64,000 nt of DNA from CAYSPT01 sp964432985 (lineage in GTDB: Bacteria; Muiribacteriota; CAYSPT01): positions 18,092 to 82,091 of the forward strand of contig CAYSPT010000018.1 in assembly GCA_964432985.1 (NCBI GenBank), given 5' to 3'. The notes under the pieces are model-generated. The model made no database searches. It was not told where the DNA came from and saw only the letters and a program-made list of their open reading frames with translations. Made by a program: the position numbers and the translations under genes. This document shows positions 24,700 to 33,518 of this stretch, one piece after another. The first letter of the stretch is position 1. Each line of letters begins with the position of its first letter.

Positions 24700-26951
24700 T
24701 CCCTCTCTAAAGTTGGTGCTATCCGGAGGTCTTCCATCATCAACTGGATACGCCGCCGGTTTCTCCAAACGTTGACACCTATTGAAGCGATAAAATCAAC
24801 CGCTGTGAGCTTCTTGCAGATCAGTTCGCCGTAACTGCCCATCCCCCAGCCCACTGCTTCGATACGCTGTTTCTTGTGCTGAAAAACCAGTTTCAGATGC
24901 TCCCCTCCCACCCCCATTATCCGGACATCATCCGGTCGCACGCCGGAGAACAGAAACAATGGTTCTGGATTATCGGCGCCATATGGTTCCAGCTCGCCGA
25001 GGCTATCCAGCAGGTCCTCATCCACCAGGCGGATTTCCAACGGCATTTCGTAGTCGACAGTCTTGACGAGGTCCTCGGGAGTCAGGGTTTCGTCCGCCAC
25101 TTCGCGGAGACGTTTCCGCAGCTCTTCCAGGTTGTCAGGCGCCAGCGTCAGGCCGGCTGCGCCGCGGTGGCCGCCGAACTGGATAAGAAGGTCGGAGCAG
25201 CGGGAGAGCGCTTCGCAAATGTCATACTTACCCAACGACCGGGCGGAACCGACGGCTTCGTCTCCTTCCACCAGGACCGCCACCACCGGCCGGTTCACCT
25301 CGTCCACCAACCGGTTGGCCACTACACCGGTGACCCCGTGCGGGATACCCTCCGCGACCACCAGAACGATCCCGTCCCGTTCGGGATCGGCCTGCTCTTC
25401 CATCAGCTTTCTCAGAACGCAGTAATTTTCCTTGAGCCTGTCCTTCCTCAGGGTGTTGAGCTCGGCCACCGCCTCTCCCAGGCGCCGGGCGCCATCAGGA
25501 TCAGTGGACATCATTAACTCAAGGCCTAAATCCACCTTCCCCATGCGCCCGCATGCGTTCAGAAGCGGCCCCAGTCCCCACCCGATGTCCCGGCCGGTGA
25601 CGATGCCGGGATTTTGCATCCGGGCGTGTTCCATGAGCGCTTGCATCCCCGGGCGGCGGGTCTTCGCCAGGACTTTCAAGCCCCACTTGGCCAGGACCCT
25701 GTTCTCACCGGTCAGCGGCACCATGTCAGCCACGGTGCCCATGGCTACCAGGTCGAGTTTCTCCACCAGGAACCGTTTCCAATCCCGGCTGGTGGCGCGG
25801 TACAGGTACTCCATCACCTGGGCGCACCTTCGAGCGTCACCCAGGGCCCGGTGGCCGTCGGAGTAGTCGATTCCGAAGCGCTTGCAGATGTCCCCCATCT
25901 TGTGGTTCTCCTGCGGGAAATGTTTCCGGGACATCTTCAACGTGTCGTACAGCTTGTAGGAAACCTCCGGAAGCTTCATCTGCTTGAGGCGAGTCTTGAG
26001 GAACTTGTAGTCAAATCCGGTGTTGTGGGCCAGGAAGGCGGCCCCTTCCATGAATTCCAGAAAAGTCGGTATTACCTGGTCCGGTTCGGGAGCGTCGGCC
26101 ACCATCTCGTTGGTGATCCCGGTCAACTCCACCGCGTCATCCGGTATGATCCGGCGCGGCTTGACCAGCGTGCTAAAAGTGTCTACCGGCACCATGTTTC
26201 GAAGACGGACAGCACCGATCTCGGTGAAATCGTCCTTTTTCAGACGGGGGTGAAATCCCGTGGTCTCCAGGTCCACCGCCACGATATCTTCCTTGTAAGG
26301 AAAGGCCGCATCGTATGACATAAACAGCCCCTGACAAAGCTTGAGGGTGACGCCCACACCGGCCAGTTCCCTGAACGGATAGCGTGCCTCGGAGCGTTTC
26401 GGATCGATTATCGCCACGGCTGCCGGGAGCGTTTCATCGGGCTCGTGGTGATCGGTAATAACAGTGTCTATTCCCAGTCGTGACGCCACAGCCACTTCTT
26501 CCAGGCTCCTTATGCCGCAGTCCACGGTGATAATCAAGGTCACCCCGTCAGAAGAAGCCCGCTCGACCGCCTCGGTATTGACTCCGTACCCCTCGCCCTG
26601 GGCCGGTATGTACCACTCCACCCGCTTGGCGCCGAAGTGATACAGGCTCTGAACCAGGAGCACCGTGGAGGTAATCCCGTCCACATCCCGGTCACCGTAC
26701 ACGAGAATCATCTCGTCACCGGCTATGGCCGAACGGATCCTGTCAACCGCTTTTTCCATGTCCAGGAAGAGAAAAGGATTGTACAGATTTCTCAAGCGTC
26801 CGTGCAGAAACTCGGACGCCTCACCGGGATCGAAAAACCCCCTGTTGGCCAGAAGCCGGGCCACGACACCGGAAACATCCAGTGTATCCTTCAACAATGA
26901 GACCGCATCGCCGCCCGGTCCCCGCTCTTTCCAGATACTGTTATTGTCCAC
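24690..26951 (-). CDS. recJ: RecJ single-strand exonuclease with an inserted DEDDh exonuclease domain
   Basis: 753 residues. The RecJ DHH core has motif I YGDRDVDGITS (87-92), VDCGI, TDHHEP (167-169), the PK...FRELAGVGVTLKL helix, LVAMGTVADMVPL (401-413) and a DHHA1 region with FGGHRGAAGL. Between the V-T-L-K-L helix and motif IV, residues about 219-385 form a complete DnaQ-type 3'-5' exonuclease: DIVAVDLETTG (D227, E229), ELTGITNEMVADAPE, AHNTGFDYKFL (D314) and HRALGDARR (H367, D372). Both active sites appear intact. Normal RecJ is about 570 residues, and the excess equals the insertion. GTG start. Downstream of the receiver gene by 10 bp, in a long minus-strand block. Confidence 0.92.
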   Translation of the reverse strand: MDNNSIWKERGPGGDAVSLLKDTLDVSGVVARLLANRGFFDPGEASEFLHGRLRNLYNPFLFLDMEKAVDRIRSAIAGDEMILVYGDRDVDGITSTVLLVQSLYHFGAKRVEWYIPAQGEGYGVNTEAVERASSDGVTLIITVDCGIRSLEEVAVASRLGIDTVITDHHEPDETLPAAVAIIDPKRSEARYPFRELAGVGVTLKLCQGLFMSYDAAFPYKEDIVAVDLETTGFHPRLKKDDFTEIGAVRLRNMVPVDTFSTLVKPRRIIPDDAVELTGITNEMVADAPEPDQVIPTFLEFMEGAAFLAHNTGFDYKFLKTRLKQMKLPEVSYKLYDTLKMSRKHFPQENHKMGDICKRFGIDYSDGHRALGDARRCAQVMEYLYRATSRDWKRFLVEKLDLVAMGTVADMVPLTGENRVLAKWGLKVLAKTRRPGMQALMEHARMQNPGIVTGRDIGWGLGPLLNACGRMGKVDLGLELMMSTDPDGARRLGEAVAELNTLRKDRLKENYCVLRKLMEEQADPERDGIVLVVAEGIPHGVTGVVANRLVDEVNRPVVAVLVEGDEAVGSARSLGKYDICEALSRCSDLLIQFGGHRGAAGLTLAPDNLEELRKRLREVADETLTPEDLVKTVDYEMPLEIRLVDEDLLDSLGELEPYGADNPEPLFLFSGVRPDDVRIMGVGGEHLKLVFQHKKQRIEAVGWGMGSYGELICKKLTAVDFIASIGVNVWRNRRRIQLMMEDLRIAPTLERDQA

Positions 26952-26961
26952 GTTTACTCGG

Positions 26962-27342
26962 CTATCCTTCCTTTTCCTCGAGCAGCTGCTTCACCTGTTC
27001 CACCAGTTCAAATGGATCGAATGGTTTGGTTATAAAAGCATCGGCGCCGCAGCGAAGTCCTTTTTCCAGGTCTTCCTTCCACGCTTTGGCAGTGAAAATA
27101 ATAATTGGAAGATGCCTGGTTTCCGGGCTTTCCCGCAGGGTTTCGATCAGGCGGTACCCGCTCATCTTGGGCATCATCAGGTCAACCAGCATAAGGTCCG
27201 GTTTTTCACTGAAAGCCATATCCAGGGCCTTGACTCCGTCTTCAGCCACGAGCACCTCGAACCCGTTGGCTTCCAGTATCTTGGCGGCAATCATGACGAT
27301 GGTCGGTTCATCATCGGCAACAAGTATTCTTTTTGCGCTCAT
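26962..27342 (-). CDS. Stand-alone response regulator receiver (CheY-like)
   Basis: 126 residues, one receiver domain only. Acid pocket ADDEPT, phosphoacceptor Asp in LMLVDLMMPKMSGYRL, then IIFTAKAWKEDLEKGLRCGADAFITKPFDP containing the switch Thr and conserved Lys. No output domain, so it must act by protein contact or in a phosphorelay. It is separated by two bases from the sensor-NtrC fusion gene upstream, making that protein's kinase domain the likely phosphodonor. Confidence 0.9.
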   Translation of the reverse strand: MSAKRILVADDEPTIVMIAAKILEANGFEVLVAEDGVKALDMAFSEKPDLMLVDLMMPKMSGYRLIETLRESPETRHLPIIIFTAKAWKEDLEKGLRCGADAFITKPFDPFELVEQVKQLLEEKEG

Positions 27343-27344
27343 AG

Positions 27345-30300
27345 CTACCCCGCGTTTCTGAATGAATCCAGATCGATACCCAGCTCTTTCAACTTGGAGT
27401 ACAGGTTTTTCTCGTGCAGGCCAGCCGCCTTGGAAGCCTTGGTCACCACACCCCCGTGCTCTTTGAGCAGCCTGGTCAAGTACATCCGGTCAAAGCCTTC
27501 AATTATTCGTTTCTTTGCATCTTTGTACGTGAGGCGCCCCACCATGGAACCGGCTTTAACGGACAATGACTTTTCTCTGAAATCGGGCGGGAGCGCATCC
27601 ATCGTAAGGCGGTCCGTGTCCATCATGATGATGGCACGCTTTATAGTGTTTTCCAGCTCGCGGACATTACCCGGCCATTGATACTGCTCGAACAACTCGA
27701 GCACCTCTCCGGACACGCTGATGGGAGGTCTTCCCATGGTCTCGCTTTCACGCTCTACAAAGCTCTTCACCAGCAACGAGATATCATCCCTGCGGTCCCT
27801 CAACGGCGGAAGCGGAATGGGCAGCACGTGTATCCGGTAAAACAGGTCTTCTCTGAACGTACCGTCCTTGACACTCTGCTTCAGGTCCCGGTTGGTGGCG
27901 GTTATGATTCTTACGTTTATCTTCTTCTCTTTCGTGCCGCCCACGCGCCTGACCTTCTGCTCTTCCAATACCCTCAGCAGCTTGGCCTGCAGCTCAAGCG
28001 GCATCTCGGCTATTTCATCCAGGAAAAGGCTCCCGCCGCTTGAGGCTTCGAACAAGCCTTTGCGGGCCGTGGTGGCACCGGTAAATGCACCTTTCTCGTA
28101 ACCGAACAGCTCGCTTTCCAGGAGGTCCTTGGGAATGGCGGCGCAGTTGACCGTCATGAACGGCCCCGTGGAACGGGGGCTGGACCGGTGAACGGCCTTG
28201 GCTACCAGTTCTTTGCCGGTTCCGCTTTCTCCCAGGATGAGAACGGTGTCACTGCTGGAAGAGGTCCGCCGGATGAGCTCGTACACTTCCGTCATAGCCG
28301 ACGATTCACCCACGATGTGCTCGAAGTTGTACTTGACGTCCAACTCCCACTTTAGAGATTCGTTTTCCCGCAGGAGCCGGGTGGTCAAAATGGCGTTCTT
28401 GACGAGACCCTTGAGTTCCCCCGGTTCGAATGGTTTGACGATGTAGTCGAACGCCCCTTCCTTCATAGCAGTGGTAGCCGTCTGCACCGATCCGTGGGCG
28501 GTCATTATGATGAAGGGAACAGACGGCCTGAGCTTTCTCACTTCCCTGAGCAGGTCCAGTCCGTCCATATCTTTCATCCTGAGATCGGAAAGCACCACGT
28601 CAAACTCCTGTTTTTCAAACAGGTCTCTGGCCTCGAGCGGGTTTTGCACCGCGGTTACCTGGTAGCCTTCCTCCTGGAAATAGCGTTCCACCACCGCTAG
28701 AACCGCCACTTCATCATCCACTACCAGGATCTTTCCGGCTTCCTCCGACAAAACATCCTTGATAATATCCGTGTGTACGGCGTCCGTTTCCGATGGGACC
28801 GCCGACACGATGACCCTGACTCTCCGGGGGAGGATTATGGTGAAGCAGCTGCCCACCCCCACTTCACTGGTGCCCTCTACCCGGCCTCCGTGCAACTCCA
28901 CCAGCTGCTTGGTAATGCTGAGCCCCAGGCCGGTACCGCCGGAACGACGGGTGTGGGTACCGTCGTACTGGGAGAACTTACTGAACAGGTCCGGTATTTT
29001 TCCTTCGGGGATTCCGCAGCCTGTGTCCTGGACTGCAATCTGCACATCTCGGGGGGTTTCGATAATGGAAACCGTCACACTGCCCTCTTCGGTGAACTTG
29101 ATGGCGTTATCGACCAGGTTGGTCAATATCTGCTTCAACTTGTCCCGGTCGGCAATGATTTCCAGCTCTTTTCCGGGATGCTTCAATTCGAGGGGCACGC
29201 CCTTCTTTTCCGACAGCGGCCGCAGGGAATCCATCACCTGGTTGGCCGTCTCAACCACGTCGAGCAGGCGAAACTGCAGCTGCATCCGCTTGGACTCGAT
29301 CTGCGACAGGTCAAGCAGGTCGTTTATCAGCCTGATCAACCGGTCGCACTCCCCCCGGGTCACCGTCAGGAACCTGTCCTGCTCATCAGTTGTCTCTCCC
29401 AGGACACCGCCGGCCAGAAGCTCCAGTGTGCCCTTGATAGAGGTGAGAGGAGTCCTGAGCTCATGGGAAACTGCCGAGAGAAACTCCGATTTCAACCGGT
29501 CCAGCTCCCGCTCCCGGGTGACGTCTCTGAGAACGACAACGCAGCCGTGTACCTCGTCGACCTCCCCCTTGAGTGAACCTACCGACACCTTCAGGTGGGT
29601 GGTCAGGGTCCGGAAACCGATGGTCTCCATTATGCTTATGTCCTCGGACAGGATATCCTTGCCTTCCTCCTGCACTTTCTCCACCAGATCGCTCAGTTCC
29701 TGGTGCTTGAACGCCGCCGCCACGGTGTGCCCCTTGACTTCCGAACGTTTGACCCTGAACATCCTCTCCGCCGCCGAGTTCATGTACTCCACCACCCCGG
29801 TGGGGCCGACCACCAGCAGGCCGTCGGTAATGCTGCGTATAATGGATTCGGCCTTGTCCCGCTCGTCCTGGATGAGAAGCTTGGCCTCCGCCAGCTGCTC
29901 GTTGGCTTTGGAAAGCTCCACGTTGTGCTTGATGGTCCGCTCGGCCATGTTGACCTTGGCGGCCTGCTCCAGCTCCTTCTGGCGCTGTTTGATGAGCTGG
30001 CTGAAGATGTAAAAATCTATGATCAGGGCTACCATGAGTACAGCCACGGCGATGTAGGTGGCCACATTTTCAATGACCCGAATCTCCCTGGGAAAGTCGG
30101 ACCGTGGGGCCATGATGATTACCAGCTGGTTCAGCCGGTGTGTGTTGTCCACCGCGGCCCGGTACTTGACATTGTTGATATCCAGCCAGTGCCAGTCACC
30201 CTTGATCCACAGCATTTCCCTGACCCAGGGGAACCGTTTGAAATCCTGTCCCACGCGTTCAGCGTCCGGGTGGTAGACCACCTGCCCGCTGCCGTTGAGA

Positions 30301-31022
30301 ACCATGGCGAAACCGTTCTTGCCTACTTTTAGTTCACGCAGCCCACGGCAGAACTGGTGCATACGGCTGCGCGACAGGATAATTCCCTTAGCCTTACCGT
30401 CTTTTCCAGGAAGGCTAATCGCCGTCCAGACCTCCGGAATTGGCAGGATGATACCGGTTATCGGGTTTAACTCCCGGTCGAATTGCTGTATGTGACGCGA
30501 CACGCTGCCCGGCTTTTTCAGCAGGTCCTCCAGCTTTGGAAAAGCGGTCAGGGTCTTGTAGTCATGGCTGAGTTTACCGTCCACGACCTTTATTTTCTCC
30601 TTGCCCGTCGGATCGATAAAACTCAAGTAGTGGTGGTTTCTCGACAGCAGGAAGAACGAATGCTCGATATCGCTGAGACTGAAATCATCCGATCCGAAAA
30701 TGTCGGGAGAGGACAGTAGTTTGAGGTCTTCTTCTATCTGATCGAAAAACCCGTCGATTTCACGGGCGTTTTCGTTTGCCAGCGTCATCAGGGTAGTGTC
30801 GATCTTGATATCCAGGTTCTTCATCATCTGCCTGTAGGCCACCGTGTAGGAAAGCCCTGTAAAAGCCATGATACCGAGCAGGCTTACCACGATGGCTACT
30901 TTGAGAGACACGGGAAAGGTGGTTGGGACGGTTTGTGACAACACCGTTTCGGCTTCAGTCTTGCTGCCCGCGATCCTGGCCAAACCTTCGTTCCCGCTTA
31001 TTTTTGAAGATCGCTTGCTCAT
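27345..31022 (-). CDS. Sensor histidine kinase fused to an NtrC-type sigma-54 activator
   Basis: 1225 residues carrying an entire two-component system. Order: membrane helix (41-63), periplasmic Cache-like sensor (64-315), second helix (321-342), coiled coil, PAS (about 390-505), HisKA with SAVSHELRTPL (His520), HATPase (NLVDNAIKF, DTGCGIPEGK, GGTGLGLSI), receiver with Asp813 in LSDLRM, sigma-54 AAA+ domain (GESGTGKE 931-938, GAFTGA 978-983, FLDEIAEMP, RDLKQSVKDGTFREDLFYRI) and a Fis-type helix-turn-helix (last 45 residues). It would activate RpoN promoters from the membrane or after cleavage; how DNA binding works is unclear. Start ATG with GAGG upstream. Target genes unknown; the adjacent sugar transporter is a plausible candidate. 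Confidence 0.92.
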   Translation of the reverse strand: MSKRSSKISGNEGLARIAGSKTEAETVLSQTVPTTFPVSLKVAIVVSLLGIMAFTGLSYTVAYRQMMKNLDIKIDTTLMTLANENAREIDGFFDQIEEDLKLLSSPDIFGSDDFSLSDIEHSFFLLSRNHHYLSFIDPTGKEKIKVVDGKLSHDYKTLTAFPKLEDLLKKPGSVSRHIQQFDRELNPITGIILPIPEVWTAISLPGKDGKAKGIILSRSRMHQFCRGLRELKVGKNGFAMVLNGSGQVVYHPDAERVGQDFKRFPWVREMLWIKGDWHWLDINNVKYRAAVDNTHRLNQLVIIMAPRSDFPREIRVIENVATYIAVAVLMVALIIDFYIFSQLIKQRQKELEQAAKVNMAERTIKHNVELSKANEQLAEAKLLIQDERDKAESIIRSITDGLLVVGPTGVVEYMNSAAERMFRVKRSEVKGHTVAAAFKHQELSDLVEKVQEEGKDILSEDISIMETIGFRTLTTHLKVSVGSLKGEVDEVHGCVVVLRDVTRERELDRLKSEFLSAVSHELRTPLTSIKGTLELLAGGVLGETTDEQDRFLTVTRGECDRLIRLINDLLDLSQIESKRMQLQFRLLDVVETANQVMDSLRPLSEKKGVPLELKHPGKELEIIADRDKLKQILTNLVDNAIKFTEEGSVTVSIIETPRDVQIAVQDTGCGIPEGKIPDLFSKFSQYDGTHTRRSGGTGLGLSITKQLVELHGGRVEGTSEVGVGSCFTIILPRRVRVIVSAVPSETDAVHTDIIKDVLSEEAGKILVVDDEVAVLAVVERYFQEEGYQVTAVQNPLEARDLFEKQEFDVVLSDLRMKDMDGLDLLREVRKLRPSVPFIIMTAHGSVQTATTAMKEGAFDYIVKPFEPGELKGLVKNAILTTRLLRENESLKWELDVKYNFEHIVGESSAMTEVYELIRRTSSSSDTVLILGESGTGKELVAKAVHRSSPRSTGPFMTVNCAAIPKDLLESELFGYEKGAFTGATTARKGLFEASSGGSLFLDEIAEMPLELQAKLLRVLEEQKVRRVGGTKEKKINVRIITATNRDLKQSVKDGTFREDLFYRIHVLPIPLPPLRDRRDDISLLVKSFVERESETMGRPPISVSGEVLELFEQYQWPGNVRELENTIKRAIIMMDTDRLTMDALPPDFREKSLSVKAGSMVGRLTYKDAKKRIIEGFDRMYLTRLLKEHGGVVTKASKAAGLHEKNLYSKLKELGIDLDSFRNAG

Positions 31023-31040
31023 TTCTCACTTACCTCGATT

Positions 31041-32144
31041 TCAACTGCGGGACAGGAGGGTTCGTAATTTGCCCGTTATTATCGATTCAACGTTTTGCAG
31101 TGTGTCATCAATAGTGCACCCGGCGGCATTGTGATGCCCGCCGCCGCCAAGCTCCAGGGCCACTGCGCTCACATCCACCGTGCCGTTGGAGCGCATTTCA
31201 ACGTGAACTTGCCCCTCGAATGCGTCAAATGTCACCGCTACCTCCACACCCTTAACCGACGTCAGCTGATTGATGATACCGTGAGCGTGCTTCCGCTGGA
31301 CACCAACCTGCTCGAGAATGTCCTCCGTCAAGCGGGCCACCAGTATTGTACCATTATCCAGTTCCTCCACCCGGGACACTACGGTTCCCATCAGACGCAG
31401 CCACTGAAGGGGACGTCCCTGGAAAACACTGCGGTTAAACTCCCAGTGGTCGACGCCCCGCTCCATGAGATCGGCGGCAGCCCGAAACGCCGACGGGCCC
31501 GCATGCCGATGGGAAAAGTCACCGGTGTCGGTCATCAATCCCAGAAAGAGGCAGTGGGCCGTATCACGGTCAATTTCGAGTTCCAGCTCCTTGAACAGCC
31601 GGTAGACGAGCTCGCAGCTGGAGGAGTATTCCGGTTGCACCAGGCTGTGTCGGCCATACCCGTTATTGGTAACGTGGTGGTCCAGGTTGAACATCACCGC
31701 CGGCTCGATTTCCGCCGAATTATCGAAACCGAGCCAGTCAATGCTGGAAGTGTCGACGCAGAGCAGGTTTCCATCGGAAACCGGGCAGCGGTCCATGACC
31801 TCTATTTCCGTCCACCGCGAAAGAACCTGGAATGTCCGGGGGACCGGATCACGGTTGACAATCCGATATCGACCGCCGCAAAGGGATACCAGCCTGGACA
31901 GGGCGAGCTGGGAGCCGATGGAATCGCCGTCGGGACGGTGGTGGGCACAGATCAACATAGGCGTCTCCCCCTGCCGGCACACGTCGAACAAATAACCGGC
32001 AAACTCGACAAATCGGGGATCCGTTTGAGAGAGAAGAGGTTGGGGACTGGTAAGCTCATTAGGCATGGAAGGTGCTTGTGCCCTATTAGGAGGATGTGAC
32101 CTATTGGGAAAATGCGGGATGGGAGGTTCGGTTCTATTTGTCAT
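31041..32144 (-). CDS. nrnA: DHH-family oligoribonuclease/pAp phosphatase NrnA-like
   Basis: Degrades short RNAs or 3'-phosphoadenosine 5'-phosphate in bacteria lacking Orn. 367 residues, or about 341 if translation starts at ATG 32066. Motifs: ICAHHRPDGDSIGSQLAL, LCVDTSSIDWLG, NLDHHVTNNGYG (DHH), SSCELVYRLF, MTDTGDFSHRH and the DHHA1 signature GGGGHHNAAG. The first ATG overlaps the upstream solute-binding gene's end by 11 bp but lacks a ribosome binding site; the Pro-rich N-terminal 26 residues are unusual for the family. It sits between the sugar importer and the sensor-NtrC gene. Confidence 0.88.
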   Translation of the reverse strand: MTNRTEPPIPHFPNRSHPPNRAQAPSMPNELTSPQPLLSQTDPRFVEFAGYLFDVCRQGETPMLICAHHRPDGDSIGSQLALSRLVSLCGGRYRIVNRDPVPRTFQVLSRWTEIEVMDRCPVSDGNLLCVDTSSIDWLGFDNSAEIEPAVMFNLDHHVTNNGYGRHSLVQPEYSSSCELVYRLFKELELEIDRDTAHCLFLGLMTDTGDFSHRHAGPSAFRAAADLMERGVDHWEFNRSVFQGRPLQWLRLMGTVVSRVEELDNGTILVARLTEDILEQVGVQRKHAHGIINQLTSVKGVEVAVTFDAFEGQVHVEMRSNGTVDVSAVALELGGGGHHNAAGCTIDDTLQNVESIITGKLRTLLSRS

Positions 32145-33510
32145 AGTAGAGGATTTTGTTCATCTCCTCTGTCATGGGAACCAGATAATCTTCCGGTTTG
32201 CCTTTCAGGATCATTGCTTTCTCGATGGTTTTGGCCAGGATATCACGGCACTTGAACCAGGCGGCTATGCGGGGCTCGAACTCTGCCCAGGCCAGCTGGT
32301 CGATAGCCGGTTTGGTGCTTAACGGCTGGGCCAGGTAGTCGTCCAGAAGCTTGATGGCTGACAGCCTCACCGGCATGTAGGTGGTGTTTTCGCTCCAGAA
32401 GGCAGTTTGCTCGGTGCTGGTAAACCACTTGATGAAATCCCAGGCGCCGAGCAGCTCTTTTTCAGGATGGCCTTTAAACAGGGCCACATTAGTGCCCGAC
32501 AGCACCGCTGCTTTGCGGTCACGACCCGGTAACGGGGCCATTCCCCAGTCAAAGTTGATCTGATCCTGGAGATAGATCTTGCTGACGCTGGAGCCCTGGA
32601 CCATACCCACCTTTTGGGCCACATAATCACTCTGACCCTCGTAGCCCTGCGTCAGGTACGCCACCTTGTGCTTGTAGATCAAATCCATCATGAATCCCAA
32701 AGCGTCAAGCGACGCTTTAGAGTCGAGCATGACCCTGGTTCCTTCTTTGTCCAGCATCTCGCCCCCTGCCTGGAACACCAGGCACTCGTGCATCCAGGGA
32801 GCCGGAGCGAAGGAAAATCCCCAGGTGTCGTTGATGCCGTCATCGTCCAGGTCGCGGGTGAGTTTGAAGCAGGCAGCCAGGAACTCGTCCCAGGTTGCGG
32901 GAAAATGGTCGGGGTCAAGCCCCACTTCGCGGAACATGTCCTTGTTGTAATAGAGAATGGGCATGCTCTTGTTGAACGGCATGGACCAGACACGTCCCTT
33001 GAACATGATGTTACGGCGCATGACCGGAACCAGGTCGTCCATGAACTCTTTGCCCTCCAGGGCGACCAGGTCGTCCAGCGGGTAGATGGCGTTGCCCTTG
33101 ATCATCTTGGCCAGCCACGACTCATAGACCTGGGCACAGTGGGGCGCCGTGCCGGAGATGAGCGAAGCGATGAGTTTCTGCCGCAGCGACTCGTACCGGC
33201 CCATATACTGGGCGTTGATCCAGTACGGGTTATCCGGTAAATCATTGTATTTTTTCACCATGGTCTTCATAACGCCGCCGAGACGGCCGCCCATGGCATG
33301 CCAGAAAGTGACCCGGATCCGTCCATCGGGTCCGGTACTTTCTTCCTTGTCCAGAACGATAACGTAGAAGATCATGACTGCTTCAATGATAAGCACCAGG
33401 ATGACCGCCAATTTCATGGGGCTGATGCGCCATCTCCCAAATGGACTCATACTTGAGTTCCTAAATGGACTCATACTTGAGTTCCTAAATGGACTCATAC
33501 TTGAGTTCAT
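32134..33510 (-). CDS. Sugar ABC transporter solute-binding protein, membrane-anchored
   Basis: 458 residues from ATG at 33510, after a GGAG site within the permease stop region. The N-terminus is three copies of an 8-residue unit (NSSMSPFR), then a hydrophobic helix (KLAVILVLIIEAVMIFYVIVL) without a lipobox Cys, so it is probably tethered by an uncleaved signal anchor. The rest is a UgpB/MalE-type fold: IRVTFWHAMGGRLGGVMKTM, SGTAPHCAQVYESWLAKM, PFNKSMPILYYNKDMF, FPATWDEFLAACFKLT, WFTSTEQTAFWSENTTYMPV. Ligand probably a sugar or glycerol-phosphate diester. Last gene of a permease-permease-binding protein operon. Confidence 0.88.
   Translation of the reverse strand: MNSSMSPFRNSSMSPFRNSSMSPFGRWRISPMKLAVILVLIIEAVMIFYVIVLDKEESTGPDGRIRVTFWHAMGGRLGGVMKTMVKKYNDLPDNPYWINAQYMGRYESLRQKLIASLISGTAPHCAQVYESWLAKMIKGNAIYPLDDLVALEGKEFMDDLVPVMRRNIMFKGRVWSMPFNKSMPILYYNKDMFREVGLDPDHFPATWDEFLAACFKLTRDLDDDGINDTWGFSFAPAPWMHECLVFQAGGEMLDKEGTRVMLDSKASLDALGFMMDLIYKHKVAYLTQGYEGQSDYVAQKVGMVQGSSVSKIYLQDQINFDWGMAPLPGRDRKAAVLSGTNVALFKGHPEKELLGAWDFIKWFTSTEQTAFWSENTTYMPVRLSAIKLLDDYLAQPLSTKPAIDQLAWAEFEPRIAAWFKCRDILAKTIEKAMILKGKPEDYLVPMTEEMNKILYYDK
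33436..33507 (-). repeat. 24-bp tandem repeat, three copies, at the 5' end of the solute-binding gene
   Basis: Units of AACTCAAGTATGAGTCCATT plus TAGG (third copy TGGG) encode NSSMSPFR. Each unit contains an in-frame ATG, so the array also multiplies possible start codons. Confidence 0.95.
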
Positions 33511-33518
33511 TACGTTAT

